Shown here piece by piece: positions 1-7,304 of a stretch of DNA of 46,192 nt. This DNA is from an uncultured Clostridium sp. (GTDB taxonomy: Bacteria > Bacillota > Clostridia > Clostridiales > Clostridiaceae). The position numbers and the translations under genes are program-made. The DNA is taken from assembly GCA_900543325.1 (NCBI GenBank), contig UQQU01000020.1:1-46192 (forward strand). Direction: 5' to 3'. Positions within the stretch are counted from its first letter, which is position 1. The number at the start of each line of letters is the position of its first letter. The notes under the pieces are model-generated. The model was not told the DNA's origin and made no database searches. It saw only the letters and a program-made list of their open reading frames with translations.

Positions 1-157
1 CCTCCTAATCATTTGTTTTATTTAGTATGTCCTAAATAAACAAATTTAATTATTGCTGGGGGAAAACTTGAAAAAATGAGTTTGTAAAACCGCACCAAAA
101 CAAAGTTTTGGGGGTTATGCAATAAACTAAAGTACATATATAAGAGGAGGAATAGAA
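1..157. promoter_or_regulatory. 5' region of yedF; likely divergent intergenic region
   Basis: No gene lies here. Bases 1-6 read AGGAGG on the minus strand, which would suit a minus-strand gene starting just beyond the left edge, so this looks like a divergent intergenic region. A hairpin pairs 11-25 with 32-45 (one bulged T) and a second pairs 95-101 with 105-111 around an AAA loop. The AGGAGG at 145-150 serves yedF. I cannot assign a riboswitch class to these stems. Confidence 0.35.
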
Positions 158-754
158 GTGAAAAAATTTATAGATGCAAAAGGTAAAGCTTGTCCAATGC
201 CAGTTATAATGGCTAAAAAGGAAATAGATGCGGGAGTAAAGTTTTTTGAAATTGAAGTAGATAATAAAATTGCAGTTGAAAATTTAAAGAAGTTAGCAAA
301 TAGCCAAGGCTTTACAACTACAATTGAAGAAAATAATGGAAATTTTAAAGTTAACTTTTCAAATGGATGTGAAGAATGTGAAGAAGTCTTAGCTAAAGTT
401 GAAGGTAAAAAGCCATTAGGGAATTGGTCTATATTTGTTAATAAAGAAATAATAGGTGCTGGTAATGAGGAGCTTGGACAATCTTTAATGAAAATGTTTC
501 TTTATACTATTTCAGAAGGTGAGGATTTACCTAAGTCAATCTTATTTATGAATGGTGGAGTAAAAGTTCCAACACTAAATGAACAAGCAGTTGAACATTT
601 AAAAGTTTTACAGGATAAAGGTGTAGAATTGTTAGTTTGTGGAGCTTGTCTTAATTTTTATGGATTAGAAGAAAAATTAGGGGTTGGCAAGATTAGTAAT
701 ATGTATGATATAACTAATGCTATGAAAGAGTCTTTAAAAGTAATAACTATATAA
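158..754 (+). CDS. yedF: Selenium metabolism protein YedF (TusA + DsrE-like)
   Basis: The 198-aa protein begins with a TusA/SirA-like sulfur-carrier domain (about residues 1-70) bearing the CPMP motif with Cys12. A DsrE-like domain (about 90-198) follows, with a CGAC pair at 161-164. The linker holds another Cys pair, CEEC at 71-74. This architecture is annotated as sulfurtransferase-like selenium metabolism protein YedF, found in bacteria with selD. The exact reaction is not settled; handling of persulfide or selenium is inferred from the TusA fold. The start is GTG, chosen because AGGAGG lies 7 bases upstream. It converges on selD across a long hairpin at 784-853. Confidence 0.88.
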   Translation: MKKFIDAKGKACPMPVIMAKKEIDAGVKFFEIEVDNKIAVENLKKLANSQGFTTTIEENNGNFKVNFSNGCEECEEVLAKVEGKKPLGNWSIFVNKEIIGAGNEELGQSLMKMFLYTISEGEDLPKSILFMNGGVKVPTLNEQAVEHLKVLQDKGVELLVCGACLNFYGLEEKLGVGKISNMYDITNAMKESLKVITI

Positions 755-783
755 TTATTATAGTTAAATAGATTTTATAATAT

Positions 784-853
784 ATAAGGTCACCATAATA
801 GTTACAGCTATCTAGAATAATTGAGATGGCTGCAACTATTATGGTGACCTTAT
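784..853. terminator. Long bidirectional terminator between yedF and selD
   Basis: Arms 784-813 and 824-853 are inverted repeats of 30 bases with two non-Watson-Crick positions, around a 10-base loop. One of the two is G-U on the plus strand and the other G-U on the minus strand. AT-rich DNA follows on both sides, without a strong U tract. It sits between two converging stop codons, so a shared terminator is the likely role. Confidence 0.8.
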
Positions 854-863
854 TTAATATAAA

Positions 864-1901
864 TTATTTTATTATAATTGAATAATCTTTTTTATCAGTT
901 ACCTCACCAATGATTCTTGTCCAAGGATTATATAATTCCATACGAGAGATATATTCTAATGCATCTTTTTCTGGCATTGATAGTAAAAGTCCTCCAGAAG
1001 TTTGAGGATCTAAAAGGATGTCTTTCATTTCTTGAGAAATGTTATTAGAACATGTAAATAGATTTTTAAGATATTCTAAATTATTATACATTCCTTCAGG
1101 AATTATCCCCATTCTAGCATAGTCTAAAGCATCGCTAAGAATAGGAAGAGATTCAGTAAATATTTTAATAGTTTTATCACTACCACTTGCCATTTCATAG
1201 CTATGTCCAATTAAACTAAATCCAGTTATATCAGTGCAAGAATTAACATTTAAATTTTTTAACGAATCTTTTGCATACTTATTTAATGTTGTCATAACAT
1301 TAGTTAGTTCTTTGATTTTTTCAGGTGATAATAATTCTGCTTTTGTAGCTGTATTTAAAATTCCTACACCAATAGGCTTAGTTAAAACAAGTACATCACC
1401 AGTTTTGGCATTACTATTTGTAAGAATTTCTTTTGGATGAGCAAAGCCAGTAACACAAAGCCCATATTTAGGAGTTGGATCGGCAATGGTATGTCCACCA
1501 GCAACAACAGCTCCAGCTTCTGCTATTTTACTGTATCCACCAGATAATATATCATGCATTAAAGATGGATCTAAACATGATGGAAAACATAGTAAATTCA
1601 TAGCAACAGCAGGATCTCCACCCATAGCATAAATATCGCTAAGTGCATTTGTAGCAGCAATTTGTCCAAAAATGTAAGGATCGTCTACCATTGGTGGGAA
1701 AAAATCTACTGTTTGTATTGAAACTTTATCATCAGAAATTTTATATACACAGGCATCATCTTTTTTATCGAAGCCAACTAATAGATTTGAATTTTCAAAT
1801 TTAGGTAAATTATTCAAAACAGAATCTAACACAGCTGGACCAATTTTTGCAGCACAACCAGAACTTTTAGTTAAAGATGTTAGTTTTATATTCTTATTCA
1901 T
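864..1901 (-). CDS. selD: Selenide, water dikinase
   Basis: SelD makes selenophosphate from selenide and ATP, the selenium donor for selenocysteine, selenouridine and selenium-dependent hydroxylases. The 345-aa length is normal. The N-terminal SGCAAKIGP segment carries the catalytic Cys16 and Lys19. Motifs typical of AIR synthase-fold enzymes follow (VDFFPPMVDDPYIFGQIAA, AVAGGHTIAD-like VVAGGHTI, and DPQTSGGLL near the C-terminus). Many clostridial SelD proteins have selenocysteine at the catalytic position; here it is an ordinary TGT Cys codon. AGAGGGGA precedes the ATG. Upstream the native promoter region is cut by an IS982-type element whose end is 30 bp from the start codon. selA, selB and tRNA-Sec are not in the window. 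Confidence 0.95.
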   Translation of the reverse strand: MNKNIKLTSLTKSSGCAAKIGPAVLDSVLNNLPKFENSNLLVGFDKKDDACVYKISDDKVSIQTVDFFPPMVDDPYIFGQIAATNALSDIYAMGGDPAVAMNLLCFPSCLDPSLMHDILSGGYSKIAEAGAVVAGGHTIADPTPKYGLCVTGFAHPKEILTNSNAKTGDVLVLTKPIGVGILNTATKAELLSPEKIKELTNVMTTLNKYAKDSLKNLNVNSCTDITGFSLIGHSYEMASGSDKTIKIFTESLPILSDALDYARMGIIPEGMYNNLEYLKNLFTCSNNISQEMKDILLDPQTSGGLLLSMPEKDALEYISRMELYNPWTRIIGEVTDKKDYSIIIK

Positions 1902-1931
1902 ATTATTTCCCCTCTACTATTAGAAATACTT

Positions 1932-2990
1932 ATATATATGCGAATCAATAGTTGAAATTTTAATAAAAAAAGAAACATTGCAATAAAAATTAGTTAGAAT
2001 GAAAGTATGAAAAAAGAAATCATTCTTAAACTAATTGAATTATATTGCTATGTTTCTGCTATCTATGATAGCAGATTAGCGTATTCAGTACAACGTTTTA
2101 GTAATAATTGTTCGCCTAAATTTACTGATCAGGAGATAATGACAATTTACTTATGGGCAACTTTACAAAAACAATATACTAAAAAAGATGTATATAAATA
2201 CGCTATAAATCACTTAACTGAATATTTTCCTAATATTCCAAGTTATCAAGCCTTTAATAATAGACTTAATAACCTACATGAAGCCTTTAAAGAATTAACT
2301 TATATTTTAACATCTATTTTCAAAAATGAGTTTTCAGATGTTATTGAAAATATAGTTGACTCCTTTCCGATAGCGTTAGCTAAGGATAAAAGAGCTTATA
2401 AAGGAAAAGTTGCTAAGGAAATCTGTAATAAAGGTTATTGTGCAACTAAAGATTTTCACTATTACGGATGTAAGCTTCATGTAATTGCAAATGTGAGACC
2501 TAAAACTACACCTTATCCTGAATATGCATTGATAACAGAAGCATCAGTTCATGATTTAGAAGCAGTAAGAGAACTTTTTACTAGCTTTAGAAATAGAAAA
2601 ATATATGCTGATAGAGCTTATGCTGATGCTCAATTGCAATCATTAGCTAAAGCTAATGGAACGGTTATTTTAACTCCATATAAACGAAAGCGTGGAGAAA
2701 AAATAGTGGATTCAGCTGATTCATTAGCATCAACCGCTATAAGTAGGATAAGGCAGCCAATTGAATCATTATTTAATCAAATTGATGAAAAAGTTAAATT
2801 ACAAAATGCTTCAAAAGTAAGGTCACTTAATGGAATTCTTACTCACATTTGGGGTAAACTTTCAGCCTTTATGCTAGTATTCAGTAATACTTTTTACTTG
2901 TAATTTAAAATTATATATCTAATTTTAAATAAAAACTATTAGATATTTTCAGAATTTTAAAATTATTCAAATCTTGATTCACATATATAT
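1932..2990 (+). mobile_element. IS982-family insertion sequence
   Basis: A single transposase gene is bracketed by imperfect terminal inverted repeats at 1932-1956 and 2966-2990 that match at 22 of 25 positions. The outermost eight bases of both ends are ATATATAT. Since that string is its own reverse complement, it could be the target duplication rather than part of the element, leaving ends that begin GCGAATCAA and GTGAATCAA. Size (about 1.04-1.06 kb) fits the family. Apparently intact. Confidence 0.85.
2007..2903 (+). CDS. IS982-family transposase
   Basis: This 298-aa DDE transposase matches the IS982 group. The likely catalytic acidic residues are Asp118 (in VDSFPIAL), Asp202 (in YADRAYAD) and Glu253 (in IRQPIESLFNQI). 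The length is usual for an intact family member and there is no internal stop. The ribosome binding site is poor (GAAAG), as is common for transposases. A short hairpin (2903-2913 with 2920-2930) follows the stop codon. The gene lies between terminal inverted repeats and reads away from selD. Confidence 0.93.
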   Translation: MKKEIILKLIELYCYVSAIYDSRLAYSVQRFSNNCSPKFTDQEIMTIYLWATLQKQYTKKDVYKYAINHLTEYFPNIPSYQAFNNRLNNLHEAFKELTYILTSIFKNEFSDVIENIVDSFPIALAKDKRAYKGKVAKEICNKGYCATKDFHYYGCKLHVIANVRPKTTPYPEYALITEASVHDLEAVRELFTSFRNRKIYADRAYADAQLQSLAKANGTVILTPYKRKRGEKIVDSADSLASTAISRIRQPIESLFNQIDEKVKLQNASKVRSLNGILTHIWGKLSAFMLVFSNTFYL

Positions 2991-3031
2991 TAATAATTAT
3001 AATAAGAAAATAACAAAAACAATAGTATAAA

Positions 3032-3040
3032 TGATATAAT
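3032..3040 (+). promoter_or_regulatory. Extended -10 promoter for serine hydrolase gene
   Basis: TGATATAAT, an extended -10 (TGn-TATAAT), lies 51 bases before the start codon at 3092 and 42 bases outside the right end of the IS element. No good -35 was seen, which is normal for extended -10 promoters. Confidence 0.5.
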
Positions 3041-3091
3041 AAAGAGATAAAGTTTTTAGAATAATAAATGGTTTAAGGGAGAGTTTTATTT

Positions 3092-4093
3092 ATGAAGGGA
3101 AATATAGTTAGACAATATATAAATTCCATGGGAGATTTTTCTGGAGTTGTGAGCATCAAGGAAAATAAACATATTTTATTTGAAGAAGCATTTGGGTATG
3201 CGGATATTGCTAATGAAAGAAAGAATAATCTAAATACTAGATTTGGAATTGCTTCAGGTGCAAAATTATTAACGTCAATAGGAATATGTAAATTAGTAGA
3301 AGCGGGCAAGCTAAGTTTTGATGATTTATTAAAGAGTTTTGTAAACAATGACATTTATAGTGATGATATTACAATTAAACATTTATTAACTCATACAAGT
3401 GGCATACCTGATTATTTTGATGAAGAGGTAATGGATGATTTTAGTGAGTTATGGATAGAAAATCCTATGTATTTATTAAGACAACCAAGTGATTTTAAAA
3501 AATTATTATTTAAGGGAAAAATGAAGAGTAAGCCAGGAGAAAGTTTTTCTTATAATAATAGTGGATTTGTAGTTTTGGCTATGGTTATAGAAAAGGTAAG
3601 TAATATGACTTTTGTAGAATTTATTAAAAAATATATATTTGATGTACTAGATATGAATGCATCAGGATATTTTGCAATGGACATGCTACCAGAAAATTGT
3701 GCTAATGGATATATAAGAAATAATGATGGAAGCTTTAAAAGTAATATATATTCAATACCTGTTATAGGGGCTGGTGATGGTGGTGTATTTATAAATGCAC
3801 ATGATATGAGCAAATTATGGAATGGTTTATTAGGTTATAAGATATTAAATAAAGAAATAACAGAAGAAATGCTTATGCCACATGTTAATGTAGAGAATGA
3901 AATATATTATGGATATGGAATTTGGATGCAAAAAAAAGATAATGAAATATATAAATATTATATAACAGGCAGCGATCCAGGAGTAGATTTTAGATCTTCA
4001 ATATATCCAAAGGAGAATTTAGAGGTAACAATATTAGCTAATAAAGAATTTGGAGCTTTTGATATAACTAAATTTGTTGAAGAAAATATATAA
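3092..4093 (+). CDS. Serine hydrolase, beta-lactamase (class C-like) family
   Basis: The 333-aa protein has the penicilloyl-serine transferase fold motifs: SxxK at Ser55-Lys58 (SGAK), the YxN-type motif Tyr154-Asn-Asn156, a typical HTSGIPDYF segment at 101-109 and a C-terminal ITGSDPG at 291-297 in place of KTG. No signal peptide is evident, so it appears cytoplasmic. The family includes esterases, D-aminopeptidases and true beta-lactamases; substrate cannot be told from sequence. GGGAGAG precedes the ATG. It stands alone, 170 bp ahead of a MATE exporter gene in the same direction, with no clear terminator between them. Confidence 0.85.
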   Translation: MKGNIVRQYINSMGDFSGVVSIKENKHILFEEAFGYADIANERKNNLNTRFGIASGAKLLTSIGICKLVEAGKLSFDDLLKSFVNNDIYSDDITIKHLLTHTSGIPDYFDEEVMDDFSELWIENPMYLLRQPSDFKKLLFKGKMKSKPGESFSYNNSGFVVLAMVIEKVSNMTFVEFIKKYIFDVLDMNASGYFAMDMLPENCANGYIRNNDGSFKSNIYSIPVIGAGDGGVFINAHDMSKLWNGLLGYKILNKEITEEMLMPHVNVENEIYYGYGIWMQKKDNEIYKYYITGSDPGVDFRSSIYPKENLEVTILANKEFGAFDITKFVEENI

Positions 4094-4263
4094 GTTTTAA
4101 ATGTGTTGATTATTAATAATTTAAATATAAAAGTATAAGATGTAATATATTATAGAAATAATGTGGAGAACAATAGAAATTTAAATTATACTAGAGAAAT
4201 TATTCCAAATATGATATAGATTATAAAGGAGTAAAATTTACAAAAGAAAGAAGGGGAAAAATA

Positions 4264-5634
4264 ATGTTAATAAGTAAGGAAAAGAATTTTTATAAGTTAA
4301 TTTTAAGTATTGCACTACCAATAGCATTTCAAAATTTGATAACCTTTGCTGTAAGTATGATTGATACAATGATGCTTGGTTCATTAGGAGAAGTACAATT
4401 ATCAGCAGCTTCAATAAGTAATAATTTATTCTTTATTTTAACAATATTAATTTTTGGTCTAGCAGGTGGCTCAAATATATTAATATCTCAATATTGGGGG
4501 AAAGGTGATGTAAAGACAATACATAAAATACTTTCAATAATGTATAGAGCTTGCGTAATAATTGCAGCAATATTTATAGCTATTGCAACAATTTTTCCAT
4601 CAGAGTTTATGAAAATTTATACTACAGATACAAGAGTTATTGAAGAAGGAACTGCATATTTAAGAGTTATAGCAATTGGATATATTTTCTATGCAATAAC
4701 AAATTGTACTATAATGATGCTTCGTTCAGTAAAAACAGTTAAAATTTCATTAGTTGTGTATACTGCATCTTTAATAGTTAATGCATTTTTTAATTATATA
4801 TTAATATTTGGTAAGTTTGGTGTACCAGCATTAGGAGTAAAAGGAGCAGCTATTGCAACAGTTATAGCAAGAATAACAGAGCTTGCTATAGTACTGATTT
4901 TTATGATTAAGTATGAAAATAAGATATGCTTAAAGATAAGTCATTTATTTAAAGTGGACAAATTGATATTAAAAGACTTTTTATCTAATTGTACACCGGT
5001 ATTATTTAATGAATTTTTATGGTCAACAGGTTCAACTATGATTTCTATAATATTAGGAAGGCTTGGAACAGAAACTGTTGCAGCAAACAGTATAAGTAAT
5101 GTTGTATTTCAGTTTGTAACTGTATTTATATTTGGACTTTCAAATGCTACAGCAGTAATAATAGGAAATACAATAGGTGAAGGTAAAAATGAAAAAGCTA
5201 AGGAATACTCACGTACTGTTGGTGTACTAAGTATTATTATGGGAATTATGGCAGCAGGAGTGATTTTAGTAATAAGGCCTATTGTAGTAGATTTTTATAA
5301 TGTATCACAAACAACTAAAGATATTGCCATTCAAATCATGAGCTCTATGTCAATTATAGTAGTATTCCAAAGTTTTGGTGTTACTTTAATGATGGGTGTT
5401 TTACGAGGTGGTGGAGATGCTAAGTTTGTACTAGTAAATGATATTATATTCTTATGGCTTGTGGCAATTCCATTTGGATTCTTAACTGCATTTGTATTAA
5501 ACTGGCCAATTGCAGCAGTATTTTTTGTTGTAAAAAGTGACGAGATTATTAAATCAATAATTGCATCTATAAGGGTGTTAAGTGGAAAATGGGTAAGAAA
5601 TGTTACAAGAGATTTTCAATTAGAAGAAGCATAA
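4264..5634 (+). CDS. MATE family efflux transporter
   Basis: This 456-aa polytopic protein has the two-fold repeated six-helix arrangement of MATE exporters. The family hallmarks are an N-terminal segment ALPIAFQNLITFAVSMIDT with MMLGSLG following, and a later MMGVLRGGGDAKFV. The family exports cationic drugs or metabolites using Na+ or H+ gradients. The substrate is unknown. An AGAAGGGG site precedes the ATG. The nearest upstream gene, a serine hydrolase, may be co-transcribed. Confidence 0.93.
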   Translation: MLISKEKNFYKLILSIALPIAFQNLITFAVSMIDTMMLGSLGEVQLSAASISNNLFFILTILIFGLAGGSNILISQYWGKGDVKTIHKILSIMYRACVIIAAIFIAIATIFPSEFMKIYTTDTRVIEEGTAYLRVIAIGYIFYAITNCTIMMLRSVKTVKISLVVYTASLIVNAFFNYILIFGKFGVPALGVKGAAIATVIARITELAIVLIFMIKYENKICLKISHLFKVDKLILKDFLSNCTPVLFNEFLWSTGSTMISIILGRLGTETVAANSISNVVFQFVTVFIFGLSNATAVIIGNTIGEGKNEKAKEYSRTVGVLSIIMGIMAAGVILVIRPIVVDFYNVSQTTKDIAIQIMSSMSIIVVFQSFGVTLMMGVLRGGGDAKFVLVNDIIFLWLVAIPFGFLTAFVLNWPIAAVFFVVKSDEIIKSIIASIRVLSGKWVRNVTRDFQLEEA

Positions 5635-5740
5635 GTTGGATTTAACTCATATAATTGCCAGTATTCTTTTAGTCTATTAAAGACAAACTATATATAACTT
5701 TTGTTAAAGTTGTATATTAGTAAAAAGAGGTGAAAAGAGT

Positions 5741-5824
5741 TTGGCTAAAAATAGAAATGAAAAAAAGCCTAAACAGAATAAAAAGGCTAAAACAAAAATA
5801 GTTAATAATGATGAAGCACAATAA
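5741..5824 (+). CDS. 27-aa lysine-rich small protein
   Basis: A TTG start at 5741 is preceded by AAGAGGTGAAAAGA, a good ribosome binding site. The predicted peptide starts MAKNRNEKKPKQNKKAK and ends in an acidic tail NNDEAQ. It is very basic and probably unstructured, so it could bind nucleic acid, but that is inference. A strong terminator follows directly, which supports a genuine short transcript. I do not recognise a named family. Confidence 0.55.
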   Translation: MAKNRNEKKPKQNKKAKTKIVNNDEAQ

Positions 5825-5837
5825 TTAATTGTATAGA

Positions 5838-5875
5838 AATAGGATTCGCTTTGTATTAAGTGAATCCTATTTTTG
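5838..5875 (+). terminator. Rho-independent terminator
   Basis: Arms 5838-5851 and 5858-5871 pair over 14 bases with one wobble around a 6-base loop and are followed by a run of T. It closes the small lysine-rich gene. Confidence 0.85.
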
Positions 5876-5964
5876 TAATAATATATAATATACCTAAAGT
5901 ATTATTTATTTAAGCTTTGTGGTAAAATTATAAAAAACTTTAGAAGGATAAAGGAGAAGGAAAA

Positions 5965-6267
5965 ATGGATTGGTATTGTGCTGTATGGAATAGTGATAGC
6001 GTAAGTAGTGCAGTTGGAGCACAAGTTTTATATGAAATGCTTTGTGAAGGTGATACTTCACTTGTTGGAGATATAGATTTAATTGATGATTTTTATGAAG
6101 ATTTAAATTCTAAAAAATTTAATATTGAAATAAATAAAGGTAAAGGTTTTTTAATAATTGGATGTGGCTTTCAGGATGCAGAGTATTTAAATCATGTAAT
6201 TCCTCAAATTGCAAAAACACATGGATTATCATATTTTGAACCACAAAATATGACTTATATATTTTAA
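5965..6267 (+). CDS. Hypothetical protein, 100 aa
   Basis: I do not recognise this protein. It begins MDWYCAVWNSDSVSSAVGAQ and contains a hydrophobic strand with GFLIIGCGFQDAEYL around residues 61-75. It has no signal peptide, membrane segment or known motif. A very good ribosome binding site (AAAGGAGAAGG) precedes the ATG and terminators lie on both sides, so it is probably a real single-gene transcript encoding a small soluble cytoplasmic protein. Confidence 0.75.
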   Translation: MDWYCAVWNSDSVSSAVGAQVLYEMLCEGDTSLVGDIDLIDDFYEDLNSKKFNIEINKGKGFLIIGCGFQDAEYLNHVIPQIAKTHGLSYFEPQNMTYIF

Positions 6268-6301
6268 AAATTTTAAATTAAAAATAGTTATTATATAAAT
6301 T

Positions 6302-6354
6302 AAGATAAAATACTATCATCATAAGAGCAATGTGATAGTATTTTATCTTTTTTA
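6302..6354 (+). terminator. Rho-independent terminator
   Basis: A perfect 17-bp stem (6302-6318 with 6333-6349) is followed by a T run. It ends the 100-aa gene. Confidence 0.9.
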
Positions 6355-6514
6355 GAAAAAGAAACTTTTGGAATCTTTCTCTTAATTATAGTATGACAAC
6401 ATTACTAGAGAAAAATACATAAAAAATTAAATAATTTTAAAATAAAATAAAGAAAAATAATATAAACTATAAATATTATAATATGAAGAGATGATTCAGA
6501 AAGGCAATATATTT

Positions 6515-7240
6515 ATGGAAGAAGTAAAGAAAAGTACTATAAGAGGGAAAGAGGATAAAGATGAACGGTTCTTTTCAAGTAAAGAAATAGAAAGATTAAA
6601 GTATACGCAAGAAGAGGTAGTATGGCTACTTAATAGAAATTATCCCATTAGTAATATTATTGACTTTGTTGGAGGAAGACATCAATTTTCTTCAAGACAA
6701 CGTATGGCTCTTAGAAGAGCAAGTTGCTCAAGTAGGGATTTGAAAATAAGAAGAGACAAGGAAATCAGTATTTATGATTTGGAAGGTAAGACACTTAATA
6801 TAGATACATTTAATTTTATTATTTCCCTTGAAGTTGCTTTATCTAAAGGGGTATTGATAAATTGTATGGATGGAGCAATAAGAGATTTAGCAGGACTTAG
6901 GGGAACATATAGATTAATTGATAAAACTTATACAGCTTTAGAGATTTTAGGTAATATATTTAAAAGGCTAAAAATTAAAGGGGTTAATTTTTATATTGAT
7001 TCGCCTGTTTCTAATTCAGGAAAGCTTAAAACTGCAATTTTTGAAGTTGCAGATAAGTGGGATATTGATGTTAATGTAGAAATTGTACCTAATCCAGATG
7101 TTATTCTTGAGAAAAGCAATTATGTTGTTTCTAGTGATTCTATTATTTTAGATAGGTGTGATGGATGGATTAATTTAGTTAAGTATATTATAGATAATGA
7201 GATTAATGATTATTGGATTATTGATTTAGGAAAAAAATAA
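6515..7240 (+). CDS. DUF434 domain-containing protein
   Basis: The N-terminal part contains a segment resembling DUF434 (LLNRNYPISNIIDFVGGRH then SSRQRMALRRAS). A longer C-terminal domain (about residues 80-241) resembles the partner domain DUF5616, with IDTFNFIISLEVALSKG and ILDRCDGWINLVKY near the end. Function is not established. The frame is open from 6491, but that ATG has no spaced ribosome binding site. The ATG at 6515 has AAAGG about 10 bases upstream and is preferred, giving 241 aa. The repeated basic RxxR residues would allow nucleic-acid binding, which is only a guess. A terminator follows at 7264. Confidence 0.75.
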   Translation: MEEVKKSTIRGKEDKDERFFSSKEIERLKYTQEEVVWLLNRNYPISNIIDFVGGRHQFSSRQRMALRRASCSSRDLKIRRDKEISIYDLEGKTLNIDTFNFIISLEVALSKGVLINCMDGAIRDLAGLRGTYRLIDKTYTALEILGNIFKRLKIKGVNFYIDSPVSNSGKLKTAIFEVADKWDIDVNVEIVPNPDVILEKSNYVVSSDSIILDRCDGWINLVKYIIDNEINDYWIIDLGKK

Positions 7241-7263
7241 ATATATTATAGAAGATTAAACTA

Positions 7264-7300
7264 TACCCCAATAGAAAAAATATTTCTATTGGGGTATTTT
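7264..7300. terminator. Terminator between converging genes
   Basis: A perfect 14-bp stem (7264-7277 with 7283-7296), loop of five, is followed on the plus strand by TTTT. It separates the DUF434 gene from the converging penicillin-binding protein gene. The minus-strand side has only a weak T run. Confidence 0.85.
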
Positions 7301-7304
7301 AATA

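Noticed and set aside
1..157. Riboswitch upstream of yedF
   Set aside because: Two small stems are present, but no conserved core of a known class could be matched.
1850..1901. Possible selenocysteine codon in selD
   Set aside because: The catalytic codon is TGT, not TGA, so no recoding is needed.
1932..2990. Composite transposon including selD or the serine hydrolase gene
   Set aside because: Only one copy of the element is present, with both terminal repeats immediately around its transposase.
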